From a virus, in the IMG/VR virus record IMGVR_UViG_3300028925_006907, positions 1-25,123 of that record: DNA of 25,123 nucleotides. One strand, written 5' to 3'. Below the pieces are notes generated by a model. It did not search any database and was not told where the DNA came from. It saw nothing but the letters and a program-made list of their open reading frames with translations. Each line of letters opens with the position of its first letter. Positions within the stretch are counted from its first letter, which is position 1. Below are positions 14,360 to 24,900 of the stretch, piece by piece. The translations under genes were made by a program, and so were the position numbers.

Positions 14360-15525
14360 TATGATAAAGTTCCTGTGTTACCGTTAATTTTTTGTATTGT
14401 TATGTTATCTATTGTGACTGTGAAAGTTGCTCCTGAAGTATTTTTACCTCTTATATTAAAAGTTTCTCCATCACTACTAATAGCCGATCTAAAAAAAACT
14501 TCATAACTACCGCTTCCAGTCGCGTGGGTAATAGTGGCATAGTTACCACTATTATTAGCAAATCCCGATGAGCCAATGTAGAGCTCTCCAGAACCAGCAT
14601 CGAAGGTAACATCTAAACTAACTTTATACCAAGTGCCCTGCGTTAAAGATGCAGTTGTTTCTCTTATATCTTGATTATTTGTAGTACCACTTAGTGTTGC
14701 AATTCCATTGTCTACAACCCAGTCCGCTGAGGTTGTCCAATTAGTACCAGCTGTATTAGCTGCTGTATCAACATTAAATACACCATCTACAGTTTGATCA
14801 TTGGAAAGTGCCGTGCTACCACCATAATGATTATCGTAAACATATCCACTTCCACCTACATAGGTTTCAGCAGGGTTATCTAAATTCCACCATGAAACTA
14901 AATCTGTTTTCTCGCTATTAGATAAACCTGCATAATCTTTTTGCATTATTGATTTGACTTGAGGTTGGGATAGTACCTTTCCACTCCACAACCCTACGTT
15001 ACATATATATCCAGAGAAATACCTTGAGCCTTGATAACTCCCTATCGTGCCAGTTCTAAGAGAAGTATCTGGAACAGAATCAGACACCGTTGTAGATTCT
15101 ATAAATACACCATCCGCATATACCTTTATAATACTATCATCACCACTCACTTCCAGTGTTGCAGCTATATGTCTCCAGTTGTTTAGCGCGGTAGGGGTAT
15201 CCCCGTCACCAGTATCGTCGGAGACATCCGCCCAAACAGTCACCTCTGTAGCGGTGGTCATTTCAACCATAACATCTCCAAACCTCAAAATCGCACCTCG
15301 TTGATTTGCCGTCATGTAAACCCAAGCGGTAATAGATTTATGTCCAATTATTCCAGGTCGAGATTCTAAATTTATAAAGTCATTAGTACCGTCAAAAAAC
15401 GCTGCTCCAGAACTAACGGGTTGCACTGGGGCTACTCTATAGTCATGCTTTAATACTAAGCCATCAGTTACAATAGACGTACCTACCTTAGAAATACTAG
15501 TTATATTTGAGCCTAAGCCTAACAT
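14359..15525 (-). CDS. LamG-domain fibre protein with C-terminal carbohydrate-binding-like module
   Basis: 388 residues. The N-terminal MLGLGSNITSISKVGTSIVT segment and DGLVLKHDY are short virion-attachment-like motifs often seen at the start of LamG fibre proteins in marine phages. Residues about 41-195 form a LamG domain (AFFDGTNDFINL, KSITAWVYMT, NNWRHIAATLEVSGDDSIIK VYADGV split over two strands, YFSGYICNVGLWS). Residues about 248-378 resemble a carbohydrate-binding beta-sandwich (TNWTTSADWVVDNGIATLSG, GTWYKVSLDVTFDAGSG, ending VTIDNITIQKI). It is coupled on both sides by one-base overlaps, to the 118-residue gene upstream and the 1151-residue fibre downstream. Probably a base or shaft of the same host-recognition fibre; the assembly order is inference. 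Confidence 0.78.
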   Translation of the reverse strand: MLGLGSNITSISKVGTSIVTDGLVLKHDYRVAPVQPVSSGAAFFDGTNDFINLESRPGIIGHKSITAWVYMTANQRGAILRFGDVMVEMTTATEVTVWADVSDDTGDGDTPTALNNWRHIAATLEVSGDDSIIKVYADGVFIESTTVSDSVPDTSLRTGTIGSYQGSRYFSGYICNVGLWSGKVLSQPQVKSIMQKDYAGLSNSEKTDLVSWWNLDNPAETYVGGSGYVYDNHYGGSTALSNDQTVDGVFNVDTAANTAGTNWTTSADWVVDNGIATLSGTTNNQDIRETTASLTQGTWYKVSLDVTFDAGSGELYIGSSGFANNSGNYATITHATGSGSYEVFFRSAISSDGETFNIRGKNTSGATFTVTIDNITIQKINGNTGTLS

Positions 15526-15881
15526 TACTCTCCTATATAAGCAATGACCATTCCTCCAGTCATATCAATTTCTGTCCATCTACCATATATAGTAATCCCA
15601 GCAGGGAATACATCATTAACATCTATAGCGTCTCCACCAGTACCTGAAATAGCAGTTGCAGCGCCTGCATCATGAGCGGCTGCATTAGTGCCAGGAAATT
15701 CAACACTGTAATGATTAGTATCAGCTACTAAACCACCAGAAGAATCTAAAGTTGTTTCTGCTAAAAATGTGATTGCTATAAATACTTTATTTGAAGGAGG
15801 TGTAATTGCTCCAGCTACAGATGTGAATATAGAGCCTATTTGACCAAAACCTTTTCTTACTAAATCATCTACGTTTGCCAT
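15525..15881 (-). CDS. Small virion-type protein, 118 residues
   Basis: First gene after the giant gene and head of the fibre module. The N-terminus has a short helix (VDDLVRKGFGQIGSIF) followed by beta-prone segments SNKVFIAITFLAET (30-43) and FPAGITIYGRWTEIDMT...VIAYIGE (91-118). The closing GxTIYGRW...VIAYxG phrase is familiar from small structural proteins of marine phages, commonly annotated as head or tail components. Ala/Gly/Asp-rich, no signal peptide and no Cys. Its stop overlaps the next ATG by one base. Exact location in the virion is unknown. Confidence 0.65.
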   Translation of the reverse strand: MANVDDLVRKGFGQIGSIFTSVAGAITPPSNKVFIAITFLAETTLDSSGGLVADTNHYSVEFPGTNAAAHDAGAATAISGTGGDAIDVNDVFPAGITIYGRWTEIDMTGGMVIAYIGE

Positions 15882-15927
15882 TGTCTTTTATTTATTTATT
15901 ATAATATTGTTGGAATTTAAATTTTTA

Positions 15928-15935
15928 CAAATATA
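15928..15935 (-). promoter_or_regulatory. Candidate Bacteroidota-type promoter -7 element (TATATTTG)
   Basis: Read on the minus strand, TATATTTG matches the Bacteroidota -7 consensus TAnnTTTG. It lies in the 62-base gap between the giant gene and the fibre module, the longest gap in the leftward block, about 47 bases before the ATG at 15881. The rest of the leader is A/T-rich (aaataaataaataaaagaca), with no Shine-Dalgarno sequence. No good -33 TTG at 19-21 base spacing is seen, so this is a weak call. Confidence 0.35.
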
Positions 15936-15943
15936 CAAATTTT

Positions 15944-18900
15944 TTATCTTATTAAAGAGCTTGTTTCTTTTTTACCTTTAGGTCCTTGATAGAAAGCGTT
16001 TAACACATCTTTTCTAATTTCTGCCAAAGGAGCTATACCAGTTAAAAATGTTTTAGTAGCTTGTGATGTTCCTGACTCTCCATAAGCGCCTGTACGTTGA
16101 ACTTTATCTCCTCTAACAGCTTCACTAATTACTTTTGTTGAATTTTTAAGTGTGCTATAAGAAGATGGCACTAGAGTATAATTAGCAAATCTATTCATAT
16201 CTGTAGTTACAAATACATCATGAGAAAACTTCTTTAATCTCCTTAGAGTTCCTTGGTCTGATTCATCATCATCTTCCATTATAGCTATAAGACTAAGTAA
16301 AGTAACGCCTATTCCTATACCTCTAATATGATTAATGATTTCTTCTTTTCTTTGTTTGCTTGACTCATTAAATATATCCATAATATTCTTTTTTGTCATT
16401 TCACCAGCAAAATACTTTCTAAATATTCCTACTACAAATTCACCAGAAGCCCTATAACTACCAACATTAACCTCTCCAAATCTATTAATATCTTCAGCTT
16501 TAATTCTATCTTGTATTAATGTAATAAACCATTTCTTAAATTGTAATAGAGCTTTACCATAAGAGTACATAGAAAGCATACTAGCATCTAATGCAGAATA
16601 CCCCTCACCATGTAGAGTGGATATCTTATGATTAATATACATAACTCTTTTGTCTGTTATAGGAGTTGTGCCAGCATACTCTTCATTTGTAAGCATTCCT
16701 AAGAAAGCCGAACCTTGTATATATCCCTCAGACGCATCCATAAACACATAAGACCATCTCTCTATTGTACCATAAAGACCTTTCTTTTCAGACAGGTGAA
16801 TAAATTCATCAAAACTGTATTCTATAATTCTATGTTCTTTAAGGATAGCTTGAGATTTAAAATAATCTTTCCAATATCTCGTTTCACCTTTTATAAATTG
16901 AGCGCCTCCTCTCTTACGTAGTTCCTGGTATTTACCTGCTAGTATATTACCTACACCAACACCCATATTAAAACCAAGTAATCTTAAAGAGGTAAGCCTT
17001 ACAAATCCATTTATAACTTTATCTCCTGTTTTACCAAAGATACCCTCTTGTGTTTTCTTCTCTAAGAAGCCTTCCTTCCACCACTTAGTTAAATACTGTA
17101 CAGCATTCTTATTGTCTATACCTTTATTAAATCCTATAATAGAGTCTGTAAGTATAGCTAATTTACCCATACCAGCAAATCCATCTTTCTCTCCATGCAT
17201 AAATAATGAGCTTCTAACAAACTCTAGTAAAGAACTATTAATATCATAAGTCATGTTCTGAGCTCTCATGCCTTGTCTTCTCTCATACTCTTGTATTAAC
17301 TCAGCATCAATATCACTTACACCTTCATCGCCAATCATTCTCTTGATCATAGCTCCGTTATTAACTAAAGCATCATACTCTACATCAGAAAGCATAATAT
17401 CACTACCATCATGATGTTTACCTTTAGCTTTTTGTTGCTTAGCTATCTTTCTTAATTTATCTAATTCATATATCTGTTTACCAGAAGCTAGTGTAATCTT
17501 AGAGGTTCTTCCTTTATATACTTCGTACTTCCATTCATAGAAAGTCTTTAATACTGTATCTCCATTCTTATCCGTTCCTCTTACTTTAACTCTATCATAA
17601 TCATAAGAATCAATTGTAGAATCGTATAAGCTAAATAATCCACTTCTAGAAATACTCTCTAAGTCTCCCATTTGAGTTCCTGGGATTGAAGGATCTTGAA
17701 CATTAAGAAGGTCAGTTGCTACTTGCTTGTAAGCTCTATAATAGTTAATCTCTTCTTCTGTGAGGCTCTTTTCTAATATCTCTTGTTCTGTAAGTAATCT
17801 AACAGTACCATTTGATACAGTAGCTATATTACCGTATATGTATTGGTATCTTGCATTGGCATCAAATCCTTTTCTAACTCTCTCTAGAACAGTAAGGCTT
17901 TTTAATTTAGATCTTACTAAAGCTTTATTAGCTCCTTCTACAATATTTTTGTATTTAGTGAATGATCTAAGGTATTGTCTATACTGTTCTTGAGCTTCGT
18001 TTATTAAATACTGTATCTCAGGTCTTTTAGATGTCATATCATTAGAACCTAACCATGCTCTGAAGTTAGATAGGTCTTCTTGTTCTACGCCATTCTCTCC
18101 TGGAACATTGTATTCGTATCCTTGTTTAGCTCCAGCTTTTCTTAACTTCTCTGATTGTAGTTTAAATGCTCTTTGTCCTATCTCCTTCTCTATAGTATAA
18201 GCAATCCCTTTAGTAGCTGAATTATCCATAGCTCTAAACTTAACAGCTATATTATAAAGAGATTCTATGTTGTATTTAGATAAAGGTTTCTTTTCTAATT
18301 TAGATTCAAACTCTCTAACTATTTTAAGTTGCTCTCTATATGATGAATACTTATTTCTTAAGATTGTATAAGTCTCAGATTCAGGTGACACTTTAGATAG
18401 ATTAATTCCTTTATCAGCAGCCCAAGTATCGAATGATAATGTTCTTACTCCATCTCCTATGTAATCATTATTGTAAGAAGTCTCAGATGATATTATCTTT
18501 TTAGCTTTTTTAGTAGGATCTATAAAAGAGTTCTTTTGTTTAGCTGCTTTATCTATCTTATCTAAGACTGTAAAGTTGTTACCTTTATTTTTAAAGTTGC
18601 TTATAGCATCAGTAAATTCAGTGGATAGTCCACCTACATCATTAGGTTCTTTAGTTTGATTATCTTGTATTATTGTAGATATCTCTTTGTTTATATTATT
18701 TAAATAATCATTATCAAAGAAAGGGGTGAATGAACCAGCAGAACCAGCACCTCCAGTAAATCCAAAGCCATTGAACTCAGCCTCTAATTCAAATATAAAG
18801 TTTTTATCTTGTTCTGTTAATTCAGCAAAAGATTCTTTTATTTGTTCTATAGCTTTATAAGAAGTAAACTCTGTTATCTCGGCTCTATTAATAACTACTA

Positions 18901-21900
18901 TATTACCATCCTTACTAGGAATAACATCTAGAACTCTATTTAAGAACTTATTTGATTTATTACGACCTTGCAGTAGTTTAAACTCTTCTATTAGTGTAGG
19001 CCTGTCTTTAATTAGATTTAAAAAGCTTATATTTTGCTTTAAGTTATCTATGATTATCTGATTAATAATTTTATTCTTAGTATCTTTATTCTCATTCAGC
19101 GTTTCTGTAGCAGTCTCATTAATAATCTTCTGCATATAAGGAGTATACCTTATATCTGTCTTTGTAGCTCTCTCTAAAACACTGTCAAATAAAGACATTG
19201 CATGCTGTACTATATTATTATTTCTACTCTTACCTAGTGAGTATGATAAATTTAACCCTCCTGATCTTTCTTTTGGATTAATCAATACAGGACCTTCTTG
19301 TATTCTTCTAATATCATCTCTTATCGTTCTTAACTCTAAAGGATTCTTCTCTATAGTCTGGTGAACAGTGAACGCTTTTGAGAATGGTCTTACTACGTCT
19401 TGATTAAATTTACTTAAACCATATAACATTAGTATGGCGTCTATCTCTGAACCTTTATGTTTTTTAGATAATTTATCTATATCTAACTCTATGCCTGATT
19501 CTATTCTGTCAGCGAGTTTCTGCCAAGCTCTTTCATTATAAGCTCCTTTTATTTCACCTGTATCTATAGCCCTATATTGTTTAGTTAATCCTTTTACCCC
19601 TTGTTTTTTTAAAAACATAACAAGCTCATTAAAGTTTACATCCTGATCTTCATTGAACATATCATTAATATCACTATCTTTAGATATATAATTCTTAGAC
19701 CTACTTCTTTTAAACTCCATATATTCCTTTACTATAGGAGAGTTAAACAGAACAGATAGGTCTGTTAAAGAATATCCTAGTCTTCTAAGTAGTACATAAG
19801 GAAATACACTTTGCATATCCATTCCTAGCTTACTAGCAAATTGCCACTTAGCGTTATCTAAAGCAACATTAAGTAATTGAGCGACACCAAACCAGTTACC
19901 TACACCTCCTTCTAAACTAGAGTCATCAAAGAATCTAGAATTAGTTACAGATTTACCCCCTCTCTTAAGTGTTATATCAAATGGTAATCTTTCCTTACTG
20001 TTAGAGAGTATATTAAAGGTTCTTTGTAATGCAGCTATTATACCAACTAAGTTTTTTGCTGGTACATTATCCTCAAACATCTGTGCATCTCCCATAGGCG
20101 TTAGCTGAGACTCTTCACTGCCCTCTGGCTTACCATATATACTATCTGATTCATTAATAGCGTTCTTAGTATCTTGTACAAAGTCTATATCGGCTTTAAT
20201 TTCTTTCTGTCTTTTCTCTTGACTAATTAATTGAATGTATTTATCAAAGAACTCGTTAGACCATCCTCTCCATTCTTTCTTATTTACTTCTTCTTGAGTC
20301 CACTTAAAATTCATATGTATTGAATCCCCATCTAAATCAGCACCCCAATTCTTACTAACATGTGCAGGTATAGTAATATTAGATGTAGGAGAATCTCCTA
20401 TCTGATCATGGAAGTCTTTAACTACAAATGCAGAACTAGATACTTTTCCGTGAGCTGGTACTCTTGTACCTATAAATAGATCACCTACTTTAATACCTTG
20501 TTTCTTTAGGTATCCAGGAACAATAGCTTCTGAAGCAACTACATTTTCATCTCCTTTAAATAATCCTTTTTTATATGATTGTAATCCCATACCTAAACTA
20601 GCAGATTGGTAAGCGATAGAACCTTTAGTATACATCTTAGTTCCTTTATGTGTAATACGTCCTGTGGCTATAGAGTTATGCACAGCATTTACAAAAGGAT
20701 ATCTAGGATCTATATTATTATATATAGAATCTACAAGAACACCAAAGACATCTGCACTTACAGAAGACTTAAAAGCATCTCTCTCATTTAACACAGTTTT
20801 TTCTGTTGCTGTATCATTCATAATAAGGTCTTGATTCCTTCCAGCGTTATTAGCCTCCATTACTTTTTTTCTCAAAGCAAACATCTCGTCTACTATAACT
20901 TGCTCTTCTTTTGTTTCTATATTAGTAGCTAAATTATAGAATAACTGAGAAGGGAAGAATCTCTCACTAGTTTCTTTATCTAACTCTAATTGTATACCAA
21001 ATCCTTCTCCAGATAAACCTCTATATCCGTTCTCATTTGTATATATCTCATCTTGCTTAGACATAATATGATCTATGTTTTCAGATGAAGTTATATCATA
21101 TATATGCTCTTCAGTTCTAACACCATCTAAGAATAGTTTAGCAGCAGACTCTGAAGCAGCAATTACAAGATTACCAGGAGTTCCTGATTTCTCTTTAACT
21201 TGTGCTTGTCTTTTTCTAAGAACATCACCTATGTTTTTAAGATAAGGACTTGTAGCTTCTAACTTAGGAGTAAGTGTATGTATAGCAAACTTTAAGTAAG
21301 TTGTCTTACCTTTTAGGTTGCCTTCTGTTTCTGTGTAGTGATATACAAACTTAAATACATTACCTACTTTCTGTACTTCACCATACTTAGCTCTTACAAA
21401 CTTAGCTTGCTCAGGAAGTATATACCCCATTGCATCATTTTCTATAGCAGTGCCTTCATTCTCTTCTGTACCTATATTACCTTCTTCGTCTACAAAATAG
21501 TCTTTTATAATAATAGGTTCTATTGTAGTGTTTCTATCAAATACAATATGACTAGCTATTGATCCAGCAGCACGTTTGATATAGTCAACTTGATTTTTAG
21601 ACTGTCTATGGTCATGAACAAATAATTGCTGAGCCATAAACTTATTAGCTATGTAAGATGTTAAGAATGCATCTAAAGCAGCATCAATATTACCTGTATT
21701 CTTTAAGTCTTGATTATTTTGGTATAATTCATTATTCTTTTTTATGTAACGCTTAAAGTCTCTTACAAGCTTTGGCATTTCTACAATCTTATTATTTTCA
21801 ATAGTAAAAGGAAATATCTTGTCTCCATTTTGATACTTAGCATTATATGCAGGGTTATTCTTAACCTTAGATAATAATAGTTTTTTGCTTTTAGTGTCGT

Positions 21901-24900
21901 GAGCTACAATACTCTCTACATAATACCTTCTGCTTTTATCAGAGAATACAGCAATAGCTTGATCATATATAATAGTATTGTCTTTATTTTCTATACCAGT
22001 GTTATATTGAGATAAGAAGCTAAAGAAGTCTCCTGCTATAAGCTCATTAGGAGTGACGTTATTTAACTTAGATGCTCTACCTTCATACTTAACACCTTCA
22101 GCTTTAATTATTAATGCTCTCATCATACCAGAGTGAATACTAAAGTTAAATGGATTGTTATTTACCTTACCATCACTACCTGTTAGCATACCTCTAGATT
22201 TCTTATTATGTAGTATATCAGAGTATATGTTATTATTAGGATGCATAACATCATTCTTATCTATGATTGTTTCATCATTGATTATATTAGCTACATTTTT
22301 AGCTCTATTATGTAATCCATTCTCTTTATTAAATACACTTACACCGTCACCTTCTACATTATCTACCATAGATAAGTAATTCATTGCTCTAGAAGCAACA
22401 AGACCTTCAGTTAGTATAAACTTTAATTCTCCTTGCTTACCATGTACTAAACCAGCAGCTTTATATTTACCTACTTGCATAGAGAATCCTTTATCTTTAG
22501 TCATACCTATTAAAGATTGGTGCTTTAGGTTAGGCTTACCATTCTTATAATTAGTGTGGTCAAATAATACATTCCATAGGAACTGTCTTTTACCATCAAA
22601 TAGTATCTCTGTCTGTAATAATGCTTGTTTGTTAATTAGAGCTCCTTTTGGATTGGTATCTAATAATACATCTAGTATTTTATGAGCAGCACTATATCTA
22701 TCTCTTTTACTATTAGGATCCTTCTTGTAAAACAACTCATTATAAATGTCTGCTATTTCTTTACCTTTTGAAGCATTATCTTTAACTTCATTCATAACAT
22801 CTCTAACCACACTAGCTTCTAATGTCTTGCTAGTAGTTTTATATTTCTTCCATTTTCTAGCCCCATCATATCCTATCTCTAAAGCTTGGTGAGTTAGAAC
22901 CTCTATATTAATTCCTTCTATAGGTCCTTTTAATTCCATCAACTTAGCATTGGTAAGAACTTTGTCTTTAGCATATACTTTATCTAATACACTTAACATA
23001 GCCATTATTTCATTACTATCTGATTTTCTTAAAGCAGGTATGAAATTATAAGGATCATACATTGTTGTTTTAGATAGAACGTATAAGTCATATAATAACT
23101 TCTTTCTATTAATAACATTTTCAGGGTTCTTATGGTTGTATAATTCTGTTATCTTTTTAATGAAGTTAGCTGTAGTGGTTGGTAATGCAATTACTTTACT
23201 ACTCTCATTATGTTTACTCATTTCATCTCCAGCTTCAGAGTCTTCAGAAATATCTTCTTTTTCTCTAAAGTCTAATCCTATCTTAGAAAGCTCTTGATCT
23301 AATACTTCGTCAGCTAATTTTAAATCTTGAGGTCTAGTTAATTGTACTATAACAGCCTTAACATATTCTCTTAATTGTTTTATGTCAGCTACTTTTAAAC
23401 TAGAATCCTTTGCAATACTCTTCATTACCTTACTAGTGATTTGCGCTGGAGTTAAATTAAGTCCTATAAAGTCACCTACATAAGTTGATACTGCTGCGTA
23501 TGTAGATCTTGAATCGTATGCTTTCTTATTAGCCCTCTTAATATCTCCATAGGCAGAGTTCTGTACTACAGGGACAGTTCTTTCTCCAGAATTAAAGTCC
23601 AGTAATATATGTTTAATAGAAGCTTCTAGATCTAAACTCTGTATGTTGTCTACAGATAAGTCTAATAACATTTTAGCTTCTTCTTCTGTAGCTAAATCCT
23701 TAGATTTCTTGTAAAATTCTATTAAGTCTTTCTCTAACATCTTTTGAGCCGCTGATCCTTTTACTACAGCATCTACTGTACCATAAGAGAATGCTTCTAA
23801 TGTTCTTGTGAATGTTTCTTCAAGTAAGTGTTTCTGTTGATCTACTCTAACATCTGTAACTCCTTGTGCTTTTAACTGTATTCTTAAGTTATTGAATAAT
23901 TCAGTACTTCTAGTGCTATCACCAGCTTGTTCTGCTAATGCAATGTTTTCAGATATACTTATTAAATCACTAGTAGAATCCATACTATTCTCTAATATGT
24001 TTCTATATATATGACCAAGAGTTGTTTTAAACCCCTTGTAATTCATTAAAGTTAATTCAGGATACTCTTCTCTTGTTTTTTGATATAAAGAAGATTTAGG
24101 TAATAGTTTTTTAATCCTTTTCATTAATGGGGTGTCTTCCATTAAGACGTAGTAAATATGTCCTACTTCATGAATCAGATCTGTTTGAGCTACTTGATTT
24201 TCATTAATCAATACAACAGAACCTATAGCTAGAGATGTAGCTTCTTGACCAAAATCATCCATAAGTCTTCCTTGAACTGCATATCCTCTTGCTCCTGGGA
24301 ATTGTTTCTGAACAATTGATCTTATTAATGCAGAAGCTCCAAGTCCTGAATCAGAGTATACTTCAAGATTACGATTTATAAATACATTATCTTGTTCTGG
24401 AATATTCTTAAAGGATTTACTAAGTAGCTTTTTAAAGTTTTCTTTAGTCTGCTTTATGTTACCTATAATTTTGTCTATAGTACGAACATCTTTCTTCTTA
24501 GCTTTTTTAGTAGCCTCTTTATTATCGTAAGATGCTTGCTCTAGTTGACCTACAACCTCTCCGTTAATAACAACATCTATCTTGCTTTCGTATAATTTAC
24601 CTCCGTTTATATATTGGAAGTAAAGCTTACCCTCAACTTCTACAACATTAGCTTGTCCAGCTATAGGTTCTACTAAGCTAAGCTTAACATTTACATTTTC
24701 TTTTGTGAAATCTTCTGCACCTAAAGCTTTATAAGCAAAGAATTTGATAGTCTTACTACCAGCCTTTATCATATAACTATAGGCATTAGCGCTTACTCCT
24801 TGAACTTTAGATATGGTAGCAGCGAAACTAGGTATTCCCTTGCCTTTTAAACGGTCTTCAGTGTCTTTATACTGTTTGCTTTTGGGAACTATTTCGGATT

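Noticed and set aside
24770-24772. ATG taken as the start of the giant gene
   Set aside because: The same frame is open for 117 more codons to the window edge with plausible Lys/Glu/Ala-rich coding sequence, so the gene almost certainly starts further right; the ATG is kept only as a numbering point.
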